Assembly (NCBI RefSeq): GCF_036373705.1
Contig: NC_089866.1
Coordinates: 20,374,501-20,438,500 of the forward strand
Reading direction: 5' to 3'
Length of the DNA: 64,000 nucleotides
From: Amia ocellicauda
Taxonomy: Eukaryota; Chordata; Actinopteri; Amiiformes; Amiidae
The notes beneath the pieces were generated by a model. It was not told the DNA's origin. It did no database searches and was given only the letters and a program-made list of their open reading frames with translations. Numbering within the stretch: position 1 is the stretch's first letter; every line of letters begins with the position of its first letter. Both the position numbers and the translations under genes were made by a program. Positions 31,440-44,200 of the stretch are shown here, in pieces.

Positions 31440-32280
31440 AACACTAACAATGTTATACAAGTGGGTGGTTAAACACCCACCTGTCCCTTTAACTAGAGAC
31501 AGTAGCCTGTCCCCCCCCCCTATATACTAGCTATATACTTTTTTTTCTATTTGAACTGTTGATTATGTATGTGTTTATTGTTTTGTCTAGTGTGGAATCC
31601 TGTTGTATTGTTTTACAGTTTGTGTGTTGGCCAGTTTTGGACTTTCCTTAAAACTGCTGCATTCATTTCCACTCCTCATACCTGGATTATTCACCAAGAC
31701 CATTGCAACACTCTCAGTTTTTCCAGTCAGTCTCCTCAACATTCATTGCTGTTTTCACTACACTTCTGCTGGGTGAGCTCACTCCATTCTGTTGACATCA
31801 TTTTTCATCAAGACTTGGACATTGTTAATTTATTTTGTTACATTGCAAGATAATTCATTTTACCTTCTACTTTGTTACTTTTCTTCAGCCTGTTTTCAAT
31901 AGTTTTTTCTGGACTGTGTGCATCCATTTCAATTTCATTTATCCCCATTCCAAGTGTTCTAATTGTTTTGTACAGGGTGTGTTTGTTGGGCAGTTTGTCT
32001 GTGGATGGTCTGAATCTTAGTGAGTGTTTTGGGCTCCTGCGTCAGCTCAAGATTTTCTTTCTCTTTTCTTTTTCTCCTGTTATATTCCAAGTACTTTTCT
32101 ATTTTTACCAAGTTATTTTCCATATATCAATTAATCTCCCTTCTTTATCGTCACTATACTTGTACTCTGCAGTCTTTCTTTTGTCCTATATTCTATACTT
32201 CACTTATTTCATGGCTTCTTTCCGATTGATCCTATTTCCTTTTCTGTCATACTGACTCCCCACGATAAACTGCGTTGGTT
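31440..32280. other. Pyrimidine-rich repeat-like intergenic stretch
   Basis: This long T- and TC-rich stretch has several frames open by composition alone (ORFs at 31569-31853 and 31872-32255 are Phe/Leu/Ser-rich with no domain). It may be the 5' part of the LINE whose 3' end lies at 32730, but no reverse transcriptase was seen. Confidence 0.4.
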
Positions 32281-32730
32281 AAGAATTAACACATCTGATG
32301 TCCCTGGGTTCATGGTTTGTCACCCTTACTGATGTACTTTAATTGTATTTAAAGTGGGCCGGTAATAGCTCTGTTTGGAGGACAGTGTGACTGCTTAGCA
32401 GTTGTAAAACTGCACTTTATATAACGTTTCATCATCCTACTTGCTTTTACATTGCTAGTACTTGTGTTAAATGTTTTGATTTCCCCTATGCCCCCTCCCC
32501 CTTAGCTCTTAAATCTGACTTCAAAAATTTTCTGCACTTATTAGCTATTACAATCTAGAATGTAGGGCTTGTATTTTGTATGAACTGTATATTTTTTCCT
32601 ATGCACTTGTGTAATTTTGAACTTGATCTGTAATTTTATACTTTATTATTGCACTTTTGTATTGCTTTTATATTTTGTAAGTTGAACTGGATAAGGGCAT
32701 CTGCTCATAATTAAATAAATAATAATAAAG
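32281..32730 (+). mobile_element. LINE 3' end (L2/CR1-type tail)
   Basis: The segment ends with GTTGAACTGGATAAGGGCAT and CTGCTCATAATTAAATAAAT, followed by AATAATAA repeats. This is the conserved 3' tail of fish L2/CR1-type LINEs and the SINEs they mobilise. Upstream is the usual T-rich untranslated region. No reverse-transcriptase coding remains in this copy. Confidence 0.7.
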
Positions 32731-32744
32731 TTCTGTTCTACATC

Positions 32745-32909
32745 CTGGTAAGGTCTGAGTTCAAATCCTGTTGGAGCACCTGTCTTCTGAAAATCTCTTG
32801 ATCATGTACTAGTACTTTGTTTTAGAGTTAGGAGGGCAGTGTGAGGTTGATATTTCAGAAGGAAGATACTGCACCAGGATTTGAACCTAGGTCCTGTTAG
32901 CCTCTAGAC
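32745..32909. mobile_element. Inverted pair of SINE-like modules
   Basis: A plus-strand module (GAGTTCAAATCCTGTTGG, then GCACCTGTCTTCTGAAAA, then AGGGCAGTGTGAGGTTGATAT) is followed directly by a minus-strand module (CTGCACCAGGATTTGAACC). The second continues beyond two inserted hAT elements at 33465. The two face each other as a head-to-head inverted repeat. Confidence 0.55.
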
Positions 32910-33140
32910 CAGTGCGGGCCATTAGCACCCTTCCCCTAAAATAAAATAAAGAATAAAGTAGTATATTTCTGACAACTGATACAAAATAAGCAATGTGTTA
33001 CTCTTACATTATATTGCTATTTTTTAATTAAAATGTAACATTTGTGACTTGTAATTGTGGTGAAGGGGGTCGTGCGGCCCAGGCAGTTATTTGACACTTG
33101 GACAGGCAGCCCAGTGATTAATTTAGGTTGCCCACCACTG
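32910..33140. mobile_element. hAT-type miniature element, first of an adjacent pair
   Basis: The element is 231 bp with ends CAGTGCGGGCC and the inverted GGTTGCCCACCACTG. It is flanked by CTCTAGAC on the left (32902-32909) and CACTAGAC on the right (33141-33148), an 8-bp target duplication with one mismatch. Confidence 0.7.
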
Positions 33141-33148
33141 CACTAGAC

Positions 33149-33456
33149 CAGTGGTCTCCAACCTTGGTCATTTGGAGACCCAGTGCACTTAATCTTATAG
33201 GTCACCTTAAATAACCAATTTCTAGGTACACATGGGAGTAATTAATCAAAAAAGCACCTCAACCAAGGGATTTCTTGACTCAAGAGGCTGAAGGTGTTCA
33301 GAGGATTGCTCCAATGCTTTCTAAATTACTGAATTTACCACACAACAACTTGCTTAATTGTTTTGAATTAAATACTTTCAGATGTTTAAAAATGGTGATA
33401 GAAGGGTGATCTCCAAAACCTGCTGGATAGGAGCTCTCCAGGATTGGAGACCACTG
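33149..33456. mobile_element. hAT-type miniature element, second of an adjacent pair
   Basis: The element is 308 bp with terminal repeats CAGTGGTCTCCAACC and GGATTGGAGACCACTG. It is flanked by CACTAGAC (33141-33148, shared with the neighbour) and CTCTAGAC (33457-33464). Its length equals that of the copy at 26371-26678. Confidence 0.85.
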
Positions 33457-33464
33457 CTCTAGAC

Positions 33465-33662
33465 CAACAGACCATGCAGTGAGCCACTTGCTTTATCAAA
33501 GATGTGGTATATCAACCTTACACTGCGCCCTCTGATACTAAAACAAACAACAAACAATACACAAACAACAGATTTTTTTAGAAGACAGGTGCTGCACCAG
33601 GATTTGAATCCAGATCCTTTTAGCTTTTAGACCGCAGATGCAGTGAGCCACAAACTAAAAAA
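33465..33662 (-). mobile_element. tRNA-headed SINE-like copy (minus strand)
   Basis: On the minus strand, GTGGCTCACTGCAT (A-box-like) and GGATTCAAATCCTGGTGCAG (B-box) form the head at 33662-33590. A body with GTTTTAGTATCAGAGGGCGC and GTAAGGTTGATATACCA follows. A second head then begins and is interrupted by the hAT pair at 32910-33456. It sits beside an (AAAC)n run at 33657-33690. Confidence 0.55.
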
Positions 33663-33715
33663 ACAAACAAACAAACAAACAAACAAAACAAAAAAAACGG
33701 ACTAGCTGTTTAAAT

Positions 33716-34018
33716 CAGGGGTTCCCAACCCTCGTCCTGGAGGACCCCCTGGTTTTTGTTCCAACCAAGCTCTCAATTTCTTAATTGAACCCTTAATTGA
33801 ACTACATTTTGATTAGTTATTTTTATAATTATAAACTTATGTTAAAGCCCTACTGTTTAAAATAATTAAAGAAACAACTATTTTATTACAACAATATAAA
33901 AAGTCAAATCTAAGCAGATTGTTACTTCAATTAAGGTTTAATTAAGTAATTGAGAGCTTAGCTGGAACAAACAGCAGCAGGGTAGGGGCTCCTCCAGGAC
34001 CAGGGTTGAGAACCCCTG
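33716..34018. mobile_element. hAT-type miniature element (CAGGGGTTC ends)
   Basis: The element is 303 bp with ends CAGGGGTTCCCAACCCTCG and the inverted copy GGTTGAGAACCCCTG. CCTGGAGGAC on the left pairs with CTCCAGGACC on the right. The flanking 8-mers (GTTTAAAT and CATTCAAT) match at only 5 positions, so the insertion is old. Confidence 0.75.
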
Positions 34019-34029
34019 CATTCAATTAT

Positions 34030-34567
34030 CAAAGATCTGGTATATGAAAGTTACACTGACCATTCTGAGACTAACATAAACATCTATGCTAAATACAATA
34101 ATAATTGCAAGGATATTAATAACGACCTCAGAAAAAAAAAAACATCAATATCTCCTACGAAAACTAAAAACACAGGTTCTTGGACGAAAAAGCCATTTTT
34201 GTAAGGGCAGACGCAAGTTTGTACAGAATTAAAGGGAAATACTAAATAATAAAAAAGTTAGATAATAACTCAACAGATTTAATGTATTAGTTTTTTAATA
34301 CAGAGCGCACTAAACATGGAAAATATTACTGCAGATTATAAGTCGTTCATTCTGGACTGGGGACAACAAATGTAATGTATGAGTTGACCCATAGACTGCA
34401 AATTGTGCCAGAAAACAACATGATTTTCAAAAAAGTCAATCGTGATGTAAACTTTTCTTAAAAAATAATTAAAAGTCCACAACATATTTTAAAATCAAAG
34501 ACCATAAAAAGTAAATGTTAAAACATTAAACATTACTTTTAAAGTAAAACAAAATATTACCTGCAAT

Positions 34568-34602
<35 letters not shown>

Positions 34603-35110
34603 GTTTTGAAGGAGTATTGAAATAAAGCATGTAGCCTATTCAAAGATTGGAGTCTTGTTAGGCATTTAAAATAAAATTTTCTATTGTTTTTAGATGCTTT
34701 TTATTTCTAGGGATTATATCGAGCTGTGCTCCCCTCCGGACTGTCCATCTTAATACGTCCATAACAGACTTGGGTGCTACTGTAAAGCCATTACTTCTTC
34801 CAACTTGTCGCCATATTTATTCACCAAACTGAATTCACCCAACATTTTAAACCCGTCAGCGGTAGTTGATAAATTTGCAGTGGTTAATAACATAACTTTT
34901 CAATCATGAAACAAAGCACAAACCGATGAAGGCACATATACATTTTAATCCAAATAAAGCAGTCAGCTATGCTCAATTGATTACATTCCTGACACTGGTT
35001 ATGTACAAAGCTTTTGTTTTAGCATATATGCGTTTGTACATATTTTTTCAAAACCATTAACAAAAAGGTCAACTACTTTTTACATTTGGTAGTGTTTTAT
35101 GGATCATAAT
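34030..35110. other. Intergenic AT-rich sequence
   Basis: No gene was seen. A (TA)n(CA)n microsatellite lies at 34569-34601. The right part may be the 3' untranslated region of the small minus-strand ORF at 35119-35310. Confidence 0.5.
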
Positions 35111-35118
35111 TACACTAT

Positions 35119-35310
35119 TTATTTGGCAACCATAAAGTACGTAGTCCATCCAGCTAAGAGCAACGCTCCCAACAAAACGGTGTAACTGAACAGCACAAAT
35201 TTGAGCAGCTCCTTTAAGACCCAGAGAAAGCGCAGTGTGAAGGGCTCTCTCCCCAGGCGCTGCTCCATCTCCAGGCGGTGTCTACAGGGCTGACCTGCTG
35301 ACATGGGCAT
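35119..35310 (-). CDS. Small tail-anchored membrane protein, unrecognised (63 aa)
   Basis: The start ATG lies 5 nt inside an exon that begins after a good acceptor (CTTATATTTAG at 35316). A matching upstream untranslated exon ends at 36378 with a GTGAGTAC donor. The protein has a polar N-terminal half (MPMSAGQPCRHRLEMEQ) and one hydrophobic span near the C-terminus (about 32-58, with LLKFVLFSYTVLLGALLLAG), ending TTYFMVAK. This is the shape of regulin-like or other single-pass micropeptides, but no family motif was recognised. The stop overlaps AATAAA. It lies where DIABLO would be expected from mammalian synteny but is unrelated to it in sequence. A chance ORF is possible. Confidence 0.4.
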   Translation of the reverse strand: MPMSAGQPCRHRLEMEQRLGREPFTLRFLWVLKELLKFVLFSYTVLLGALLLAGWTTYFMVAK

Positions 35311-36439
35311 CTCGGCTAAATATAAGGAAACGGAAGGATTATCAGCATGGCATTTGATATTAACAAGTGTGTATATTATAAATATATTTTGATTTTAATG
35401 TATAATTTTGAAAATATGAAAATCTGTATATGTAATATTACTCGGACAGACAACTTCTCATATGTTTGCCAGGCAAAATGAAAACAAGATTGTTTGCGCA
35501 GTCTAAATGTCCAAAATCAATCACCCAGTCAAAAGTAAAGTGCTCTCAGGCTCTCCCAGCATTAATATTTAATGCATTAATTGCTCATAATGTACTTCTT
35601 AGATAGATTTTCCATGGGCAAACGACGTTTATATCAACAAACAAACCGCTCAATAAACATCTTACAAAGACGGTGATTGCTTCTGTATAGTCATGAACAC
35701 CAACTACCGGTAGCTACTTGTGGAGCAGGCTGGAGAGCAGGCTGGAAAGCGTGCAGTCCCTCACATTGTCACACAAACTGGCTTCAGTGAGCGTGTCTTA
35801 CACTGACACCGTTACTGGGTGGTTATTGTTGCGCTCACGATCAGTGCGCACGGGAAGTCCGCGCAGTGCCTCTCCGGCTCTGTCCATGGTGCTGAAAGCA
35901 TTTCAGTTCATTCTCTACTTTTTTTCTCTTTCAAATAAGGTTTTCCCCAATTTGAAAAACGAAACAATGTGTTCAATAGCATGTCATCTTAGAAGTCATG
36001 AAGAGAGGAATAACCGTTCTGAGCTTGAGCTGACACGTGTTTATTTTTTCAGCATGATTCGAGTTTATAGTTAAAACAATTGATCATTTTATTCGTAAGT
36101 TATATATAGTAAAAATAACCCCGAAGTAAACTATTCGCCAATGATTACTCTCTGTCTGAATCTAAACACGTTGCGTGTTCATGAAATCAAAAAAATCCAT
36201 TCACATTAATACTGTCGATTATAAAATCGTAAAAACAGTAAAATATGTACATCATGCATATGTATGTATATAAACATATAATCCTTTCCCCACCCACCCA
36301 ACAAACAAAAACATATACATAAAACAATCGTACATTATGTCGTTCTTTGCGTGTTTTAATAAATTAAGTGTACTCACTTTAATTCCAAGTTCCCTCCAAT
36401 GAAGCAAATGCAAAGTTTCTACCAGAGCGCATGAATCCA

Positions 36440-38260
36440 CATTGGTCTCGTCTTCCAGATGGATACAGGGTAATACTCGCTGTCAGAACAAGTACTAATG
36501 GCATAGGTGTGGCCGGGAGCTATTAAATTGATTACCAGAGACTTAAACCCATGGGTTTTTCTAATGGAAAATAAAGCCACGTCATACACCTGCTTCTTCT
36601 ACAAGAAGCCGCATTGAATATAACTGTATGTAACAAACTATTTAAACCCTTTCCGCATAGAGTAGACATTAGTGATATTCATAATACAATAATGACAGCA
36701 TAATATTTGTTTCACATTAAAGATAAGTCACCTACGTTTAATTATCCCCAAATATAATAATATAAACTAAGGTGAATGGTAAATAACATGTATTTAGTTG
36801 CTTTGCCCTTTATAAACAAAACGTGACGAAGTAAGCTAAATAAAAAATATTTTAAGTATTTTAACCATTACCATTTTAGAGGTACTCACAGTAATGAATC
36901 ATATCATACTCTAAGATCTGTGTTTGTAGTGCTCATGAAACCAGATAGATTCATGTTCTGAAAACACAGTTCTTAATGAGTACAACCCTATCCCTCAGTA
37001 ATTAAGACACCCTGTTTCGGTGTGAGAAATACTTGGAACTTGCATATTAATTCAATGGTGCTGTATATATGAATTTACTTGTGTGGTATTGATCCTTTAG
37101 ATTTTCCTCCTATATATCTCAGATAAATTATATACATTTTATATACCCACACACATATATAACTAACATTTATTTGCATGTTAATATAAATGTGTGTATC
37201 AATTCATTTGTTTACATGCTATTTTATTTATTTTTACGCATATATTGAGAACACAAAAAATATTTTCAATCCTTTAGCTGAAGTGACTGAAGTCAAAATC
37301 GGCTCCCACAGCGGCCGGACATTACTGTCCCTGCCCTCACACACTAACAGTCAGTCGCCAAGCGGACGGAAAGATGATCGATCCATCCAAGATCAAACTG
37401 CACTGCCCGCCCAGGCATCCTTCACCAGGAACATGAAGCAAAATGGCAACTTAATTTAATCAGCGTCCTCTGCTATCAAATCATTGCCTCATCCACTGCA
37501 AGCCCTCCAGACAAGAGCAGGCCATTATCTGCTGATCAGGAAGCCAGTTAGTGCTAATTGCTACTCAGGAGAGCTAGGCTGCTGAAGGATGACTGTACTG
37601 CTGTTTTCTGTGACCTGTCAATAAGCTGTACAGCACTGACTGAAGGAGCGTTTCCGTGTTTCAGTACCACCTGCTATTTTATCATTTGTTTTAGTATAAG
37701 TTTTGAAGGCTGGTAAGCCTGTATGTCCTTTTAACAACCTGCTGTACAGTGGTGTTGGTCAATGTGTTATTAATGACGAAGGCAAAATGGGGTTAGTGAA
37801 ACATACCATGTAGGTTTGTTGTGTTTTTAAAGCACATTTTGTTCAAGGCCAGGAGGTTTATATATACATTTATTTATTCAAAGAGACAGAAGAAATGCTG
37901 GATTCTTTTGTAAATATGACAAAATGAAAGGAGCAATAGTGTTATAGCTTTTATCACTCTTTATACCTGCATTAGTTTAACATGAACTTGCCTTAACAAA
38001 GGACAGGCAAGCAGCCTTGAGCTAACAGAGACCAGAAACATAACAGTATGCAAAATTACAGGAGACGCAGGAAATGCTGCTTATGTACAAAGAATTTTCT
38101 TGATTCCCACTAGCTACCTCCTTCACATAATTTCGCAGGAACATGTAAGCTACAAAGCACTATGCCAAACCCACATGCTGGCAAATGTGCTGCCCTTTCG
38201 AGTTTTCCACACCCTCTGTGTGACCAACTCCGTCCCCCAGTCCGGATTCCAAGAGCCCAG
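36440..38260. other. Intergenic between small ORF and VPS33A, possible conserved non-coding patch
   Basis: No gene was recognised. The patch at about 37290-37580 has balanced composition and dense homeodomain-like words (TTAATTTAATCAGC, GTGCTAATTGC) amid AT-rich surroundings, unlike its neighbours. The nearest minus-strand poly(A) signals for VPS33A (two overlapping AATAAA at 37869-37878) are here. Confidence 0.4.
37869..37878 (-). terminator. Probable VPS33A polyadenylation signal
   Basis: Two overlapping AATAAA hexamers on the minus strand lie about 400 nt after the VPS33A stop. Confidence 0.45.
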
Positions 38261-38279
38261 TCCTACCGGCCAGCGCACT

Positions 38280-41200
38280 CTAGAAGGGCGGCGCCTCCAG
38301 CCTGTCCATCAGAGACTTGATCCAGCTGGTGCCGTTGATGAGCTTGGTGGTGGCGATGATGTATTCAGTGCCTCCGTCTTCCATCTGCGAGAGGAACCTC
38401 AGGGCGGCAATCTCAGCGTAGGTCACCCCCCCCAGGAAGAACACCAGTGTGGTCCTGTTCTCTCCCTGCTGGCCTGTATGCAGGATCACAGAAACCCCCC
38501 CTGTCGTCAGAGCTGCACAGCGCGTGATTACCAGACACTCACTTCAATTTGCACCTCTCAGGAACATAGGTGGAGCTGGCAGGCAGAGACACATTCATCT
38601 AATTATTTATTTTCTGCAATCAGGGAATTGCTTGGTGAAAGACATAATACAAATGAATAGACCTAGTTATAAATTCTGAGTGCCAGCAAATAACTGCGAA
38701 GCACACAGAATTATTGACCTTTCAACAATCAGAAAGACTCCCGAGGGTGTCACTGCACTACACAGACTTCATATGAAGCCCCTTCCAATTACAACTTGCT
38801 ACCGCAAAGAGATTTTTAAAATGTGCCCTACTGTAATGCGAAAGACCGTGTTCTGTCCACTACTACCTGAAAAGCACCCTTCTATACTAAACACCCAACT
38901 AGCCCAGTCTGCTGTAAGAACCCTCCATTGTGTATGAATATAAAGGCAGGCAAGGCCCAGCACTGACCACACATTACTCCTGGGGCCCGGGCTGCAGCTG
39001 CCTGTTGTACGTACGTTTTTTGTGCAGCCCAGAGGGGAGCTGCTGCCTCTCCTCAAAGTGGGGCCCGGGCAACATCTTCAGCACCTCCTCGATGCTGCGC
39101 CAGCCAGGCCGGGCCAGCAGCTGTGTGAGGCGCACGCTCAGGGGGGCGTAGCCACTGTACACATAGGAGATATCATTGGGGTTCTGCAAGAGGAGACACC
39201 CGCAAACCCAGTTACAAAGTCCTAGTATCAACACTACTGCCGCTACAATAAATATTCATAGTAATAACTAGACTTACTACCATATATATATATATATGTG
39301 TGTTTGTGTCTTTTGCACGTGCAGAGCTGACCATACAAAAACAAAACACTAGAGTGTATGAATTTGAACCTCTTATCTGACCAGCACATTTGAGTGCTTA
39401 AGCATTTTACCCTTTGATTTTCAGCCACTGACAGCAAATAGCACTGCCACAGCAGAACAAAGCAGATCATATCAACTAGTTCATGGTAGTTTTCTTGTTT
39501 ACAAATAACAGCTTTATACCAAGATTCCTGCTTCCCTATTTAAAATTTCAGCCTAATCCCCTGCCCCAGGAACATGGCCCACCTGCTCATTGACATCCTC
39601 CATCCACAGCTTGAGGGTCTTCCTGATGGTGGGGTAGTTGTTTCGGGTGCTGGTCTGTGGCTTCAGCAGCCCAGTCTTCTCCAGGTTATTGAGGGTCAGC
39701 AGATGCTCATAGCCGTACGTCTGGCGGAGAAAATTGTTTAAAGCGCTTCCAACAGCCATGATTTGTGTGGCATTGTTACGGCTTGTTACAGACAAGGACA
39801 AGCATGACTGCAGCAGAATGCAAACTTAGAAAGTATAACCACAATTACCTTAACTTTTAAAGAGAAGGAGAGTGGCTTAACGTCACCATTGACAGGAGTC
39901 CCGTACCTGCAGTATCTCGCGCTTGTAGTGGTCCAGCACTTTCTGCTTCAGGCCGTTGTTGCAGACAGACTGCATGCACACAAGACGCAGGATCTTAATC
40001 AGTGGGTCCTTCTGGGCGATGCAGTCCTCGATGTACGAATTCACCTGTTAAACATGGCACAGACCATGCTTCAGCAATCATTTAATATCAAGTTGCAATT
40101 TATTGTGTAGACAAACACAAGAAACACCAGATTGCAGTACTTGATTACATGAGAGAAAGCACTGCTGCACTGAAACTTTAAGCAACAAGACAGCTTTGTC
40201 AAACGTGCAATTCTGGTTGAGCTTGTGGACGATGTACCTTATCCGTATCCACTCCGGTCATGAACTCCTGTTCAACCGTCAGATTATCAAAGAATGCTTC
40301 TGAGGCTGAAACAAAACATCGCAATTTATCAGAAATCATAATCAATTCAAAATGTATACATAACATAAGCACATTATAGGTACCAAATAAACAGAGCCTT
40401 ACTATAATACTGTCAAAACTAAGCCTAGCAATTCGATCATACAAAAATGTATTTTTACAAGCATTCATTTTGTTTTTGGGATTCTTTTTACAGATTTGTA
40501 CAATAGCACAGCAATAATAAAATAAAAATAATAATAATGATAATAAAGATGCGTCTCTCTTACTGGTGATGTCTTTGATGAGCTCAGCGATGGATGTGTG
40601 GTTTGCTAGGGAGCTCCTGGCTGCCTGCATATGTGGCAGCTGTGACACAAACTGTTTGATTTCCCCCACTGTTTTAGCATTATGTCTCTCCTGGAAAACA
40701 AAGAACTGTGAAACTGGCTGTGCATTGAAGACTTTAGCAAACCATTATTTAAAAAATATGGGAAAAATAAAAACAAGGAAGCAAACAGCAACTGTGTTTG
40801 ATTTTACAGTCAAAACTATTCTGTAGGGTTTGATTCAGTTCAGGTTTGAGGATTTCTCAAGAAACTAAGTTACTTTAAAGAAAGCAGGTGATATCATCAG
40901 TTTACATTTTCTACATGCAGTACTGATCTCACAACCCTCACAACAATGGAAACTCATTGTGGAATAGGAGCTTTATTTAAAACAAGTCTGGGCATGGGAC
41001 TGATAATGAGTTTCTTAACCAACTTCTATATGGGTCCAGGGTATCAGTAAGCACAATATTTGCTTTCATTAGCACATTCTCCAGCTGTGAAAAAATATTG
41101 CTTTTTTAATTAGCATGTCCCATTCTGTTTCCTTACTCCACAACAGAAGGTCAAAGTGAAAGGGCTAGATGACTGACAATACTGCGAGTGGCGGTGTGAT

Positions 41201-44200
41201 AGTGTGCTAATCAGAGCGAGTCCCGACTACAGGACTGCACAACCACTACAATGTCATCGCATATAAGCCAACATTTCTCATAGCATAGATTGCAAAAAAG
41301 CAACATGAGCAGTAGAGCCTGATCTGGGAGTTGTCTGATGACAATCCACATTTCTATACCACTAGAACATCCATTTTATTTATATAGAAGCAGTGTGTAG
41401 CTGTCAGGCACTGCAGTGGGAAGCTGAGTAGGGTGTCACCTCAAAAGCAGCAGAGATGATTTTGGCCTTCTTGCTCAGCACAGCTCCAACTGCATTGAAG
41501 TTCTTGTCCCGGATCTCGGCATACAGCTCCTCCGCGGAGTTCAGCTGCAGCTTTTTGGGCTCTGTGGGCAGGTCCTTGCCCGCCTCGCCCTGCTTCTTCT
41601 GGGAGAACTTCTCCGGAGGGAGCTTTACGTAGCCTGACAAGAGAACAGCGGAGTGACTGGTGGATCTCAAAATCAAAATCTCTTCTGCGCTCTTACATGG
41701 ATGCATTTTGCTCTTTATCCAGAGAGTGGTGCTCACCATTGGTGATGCCGTATATCTCATCTATGAGGCCCTCGTAGGTGAGCTGCGTGGCTAATGGAGT
41801 GAGCAGGTCCACGTTGCGGTCCAGAAGAAGCAGCGTGTCAAACACGGGCAGGATCTGGTTCTGACTGCCTGCAAACTCCCTCTTCATCCTCAGCATCATG
41901 TTGGCTACATGCTAAATAAAACAGGCAGCTCCCATTCAGTGGACCAGCAGAGGGGGATAAACTATTTATACATATAAACTATATTTATACTAATTTGTTT
42001 AAGCCTATCACTAATGTTATTGCTCCAGACAGCATTACTGTGAAAAGAATAACAAAACAAAAATCACAGGAAGATTCCCCAAGATTTGTCACAGGTGTAT
42101 TATTATTGTATAAAGCATGCAAGTCAGTCCAGTGTGACTGAAGGAGATGTTGAGACGCACCCGGGCACACTCCCCTTTGCCAAAGATCATAGGGATGGTT
42201 CCATAGAGAGCCTGCAGAGTCATCAGCCCCTTTGCTGTGTGGTAAAGGCTGGTCTGGTCATTCTCCAGGTAACACTCCTGTCCATCAGAAACAGTCATTT
42301 TTCAGAATCTACAAGTAGCAGATGATTTCGTAAGCGCTGAATAAAGACTGGACAATTTTTCAGGAATTGCAATAACATTGAAGTGTTCTTGTGTGTAATT
42401 TATGTGGACCTCATGTTGCAACACTAAAGGGTTAAATTACACAAGATTTTAGTTTTATTTTATGAAAGGGGGTAAACGTAATCCTAGTGAAAGCTAAATT
42501 AATTTAACAAGCAATGGGACGTCATTCATCCTGATTTGACCATTCGGTTTCCAGTAGCATGTTGATCCATTTGATGATCCTACACAACACAAATAGGGAA
42601 CAGCTACGATTGGATTTAGGCAGAAAATGGGGAGAAAAAAAAATCGAGGAGCGATGTCGAGGAGCCGACATTTGTAGCGAAATACCAAATTGCACTGTGG
42701 AAGCACATTCACTGGGATCTCTCAGATTACATCTCTATGAAGCAACCAAATGGGCAAGATGTCTGGCCACTCATGTCGGCAGCTATTCTCATGTAGTGGA
42801 GCAGTCAGGCACGTACCCGGAAGGCGCTCTCCGACTCCATGGACAGCAGGTCTCCGTCGTAGGGGATGAGATCCAGGATGTATTCGTCGATGTTGATGAA
42901 GGAGCCCAGTACTCCCTGCTCCTTCAGGCGCTGCTCACACAGCAGGCTGTGGCGCGGCACGAACAGGATGTGGAAATCCCGGTGTGAACGCATCTTCTCC
43001 TCACTGCCACACCAGAAACACACAGACAGACACAGACCTTTATTAGCAACCCCCATGGCCAGCAATCAATCCTGCCAATAATTTCCTGCTGTACCAATTT
43101 CACTTACATCTGGCTTCCCCAAATTTTGTTTTAAATCATACTGTGGCCGACCTTCTTATTTTCAGGGAGTAAATAATCTGATATTTTGTTTATTTATATA
43201 CGGGCAGGAAAAGGATCTTTATTACTGAAGAAGGCAATGCAATTTGTATTTGTAATCTTTTTTAGAAGCTTTTAGCATCTTCTTAAATTTGTAATCATTC
43301 TGTAAATACTTGGACATTGAAAAAGCTTTGCTCTGGGTCCTATTTCTATAATTAAGTATGTTAATTAAATTTAGTTTTCACACATGCCCATAACTCAATT
43401 GTTCTTTCTATATATAGATCCTTTGATCTTGTGCAGATACAGAGAGGGCCGGGGCGAATCTGATCCCAGAACAGTCTCCTGCACAATTTGGTTCCAGTAA
43501 ATTCAATTACAGCCCTCCACCAGAATGAGATAATGGACCTCATCACGTTGTCAGCAATGATGTCCATTAGTTCCAGTCTGGGCCGCACGAAGAAGATAAT
43601 ATTTTTCACGTCCGCAGCGGGAAGGCGTCCAGGCTTGAGTGTGAACATCTTCTCTACCTCATGTTCCTGAAAGGGAAGGTGCACACCGTTAAAACACATT
43701 CACAGTCCCACCAGAATAAAATGGCATAATGGCAAAATGAAATATGCTCAGAGATTAGAATACTACACCACTTAAAAAGGCATTTAGTATTGGGACAACA
43801 GATGGGAATGATGTGTGAAATGAGAAACACAAATCCAGTTTACCTTTAGAAGAGAATACTGGGCAATTAACCCAAACGGTCCCGTAAGGTACTCATCCCA
43901 CACAATTGCCTAAACAGGAAGAATCAGAAACAACACACTGACGTCTGGACAGAGTTGACAGTCTGGACACAACTTTGAACAGCTTGGATAAGAACTGTGG
44001 CATCTAATAATAATGCAATGGTTTTGACTGAAAGGCAAGATAGATTTCGGTACAATACAAACAGACAGTTAAGTAAAATACAGTCAGCAATTCGGTGGTT
44101 TACATTAATATATAATAATATCAATCACTGTGGGAATTTTACAGTCGTGTTATGAATGCCAAATATTTGCACCAAATAATGTATCAATTTCAAAAACATG

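Noticed and set aside
31569-32255. Overlapping Phe/Leu/Ser-rich open frames suggesting a membrane protein
   Set aside because: The T-rich composition alone gives hydrophobic translations. The region leads into a LINE 3' tail and has no splice or domain support.
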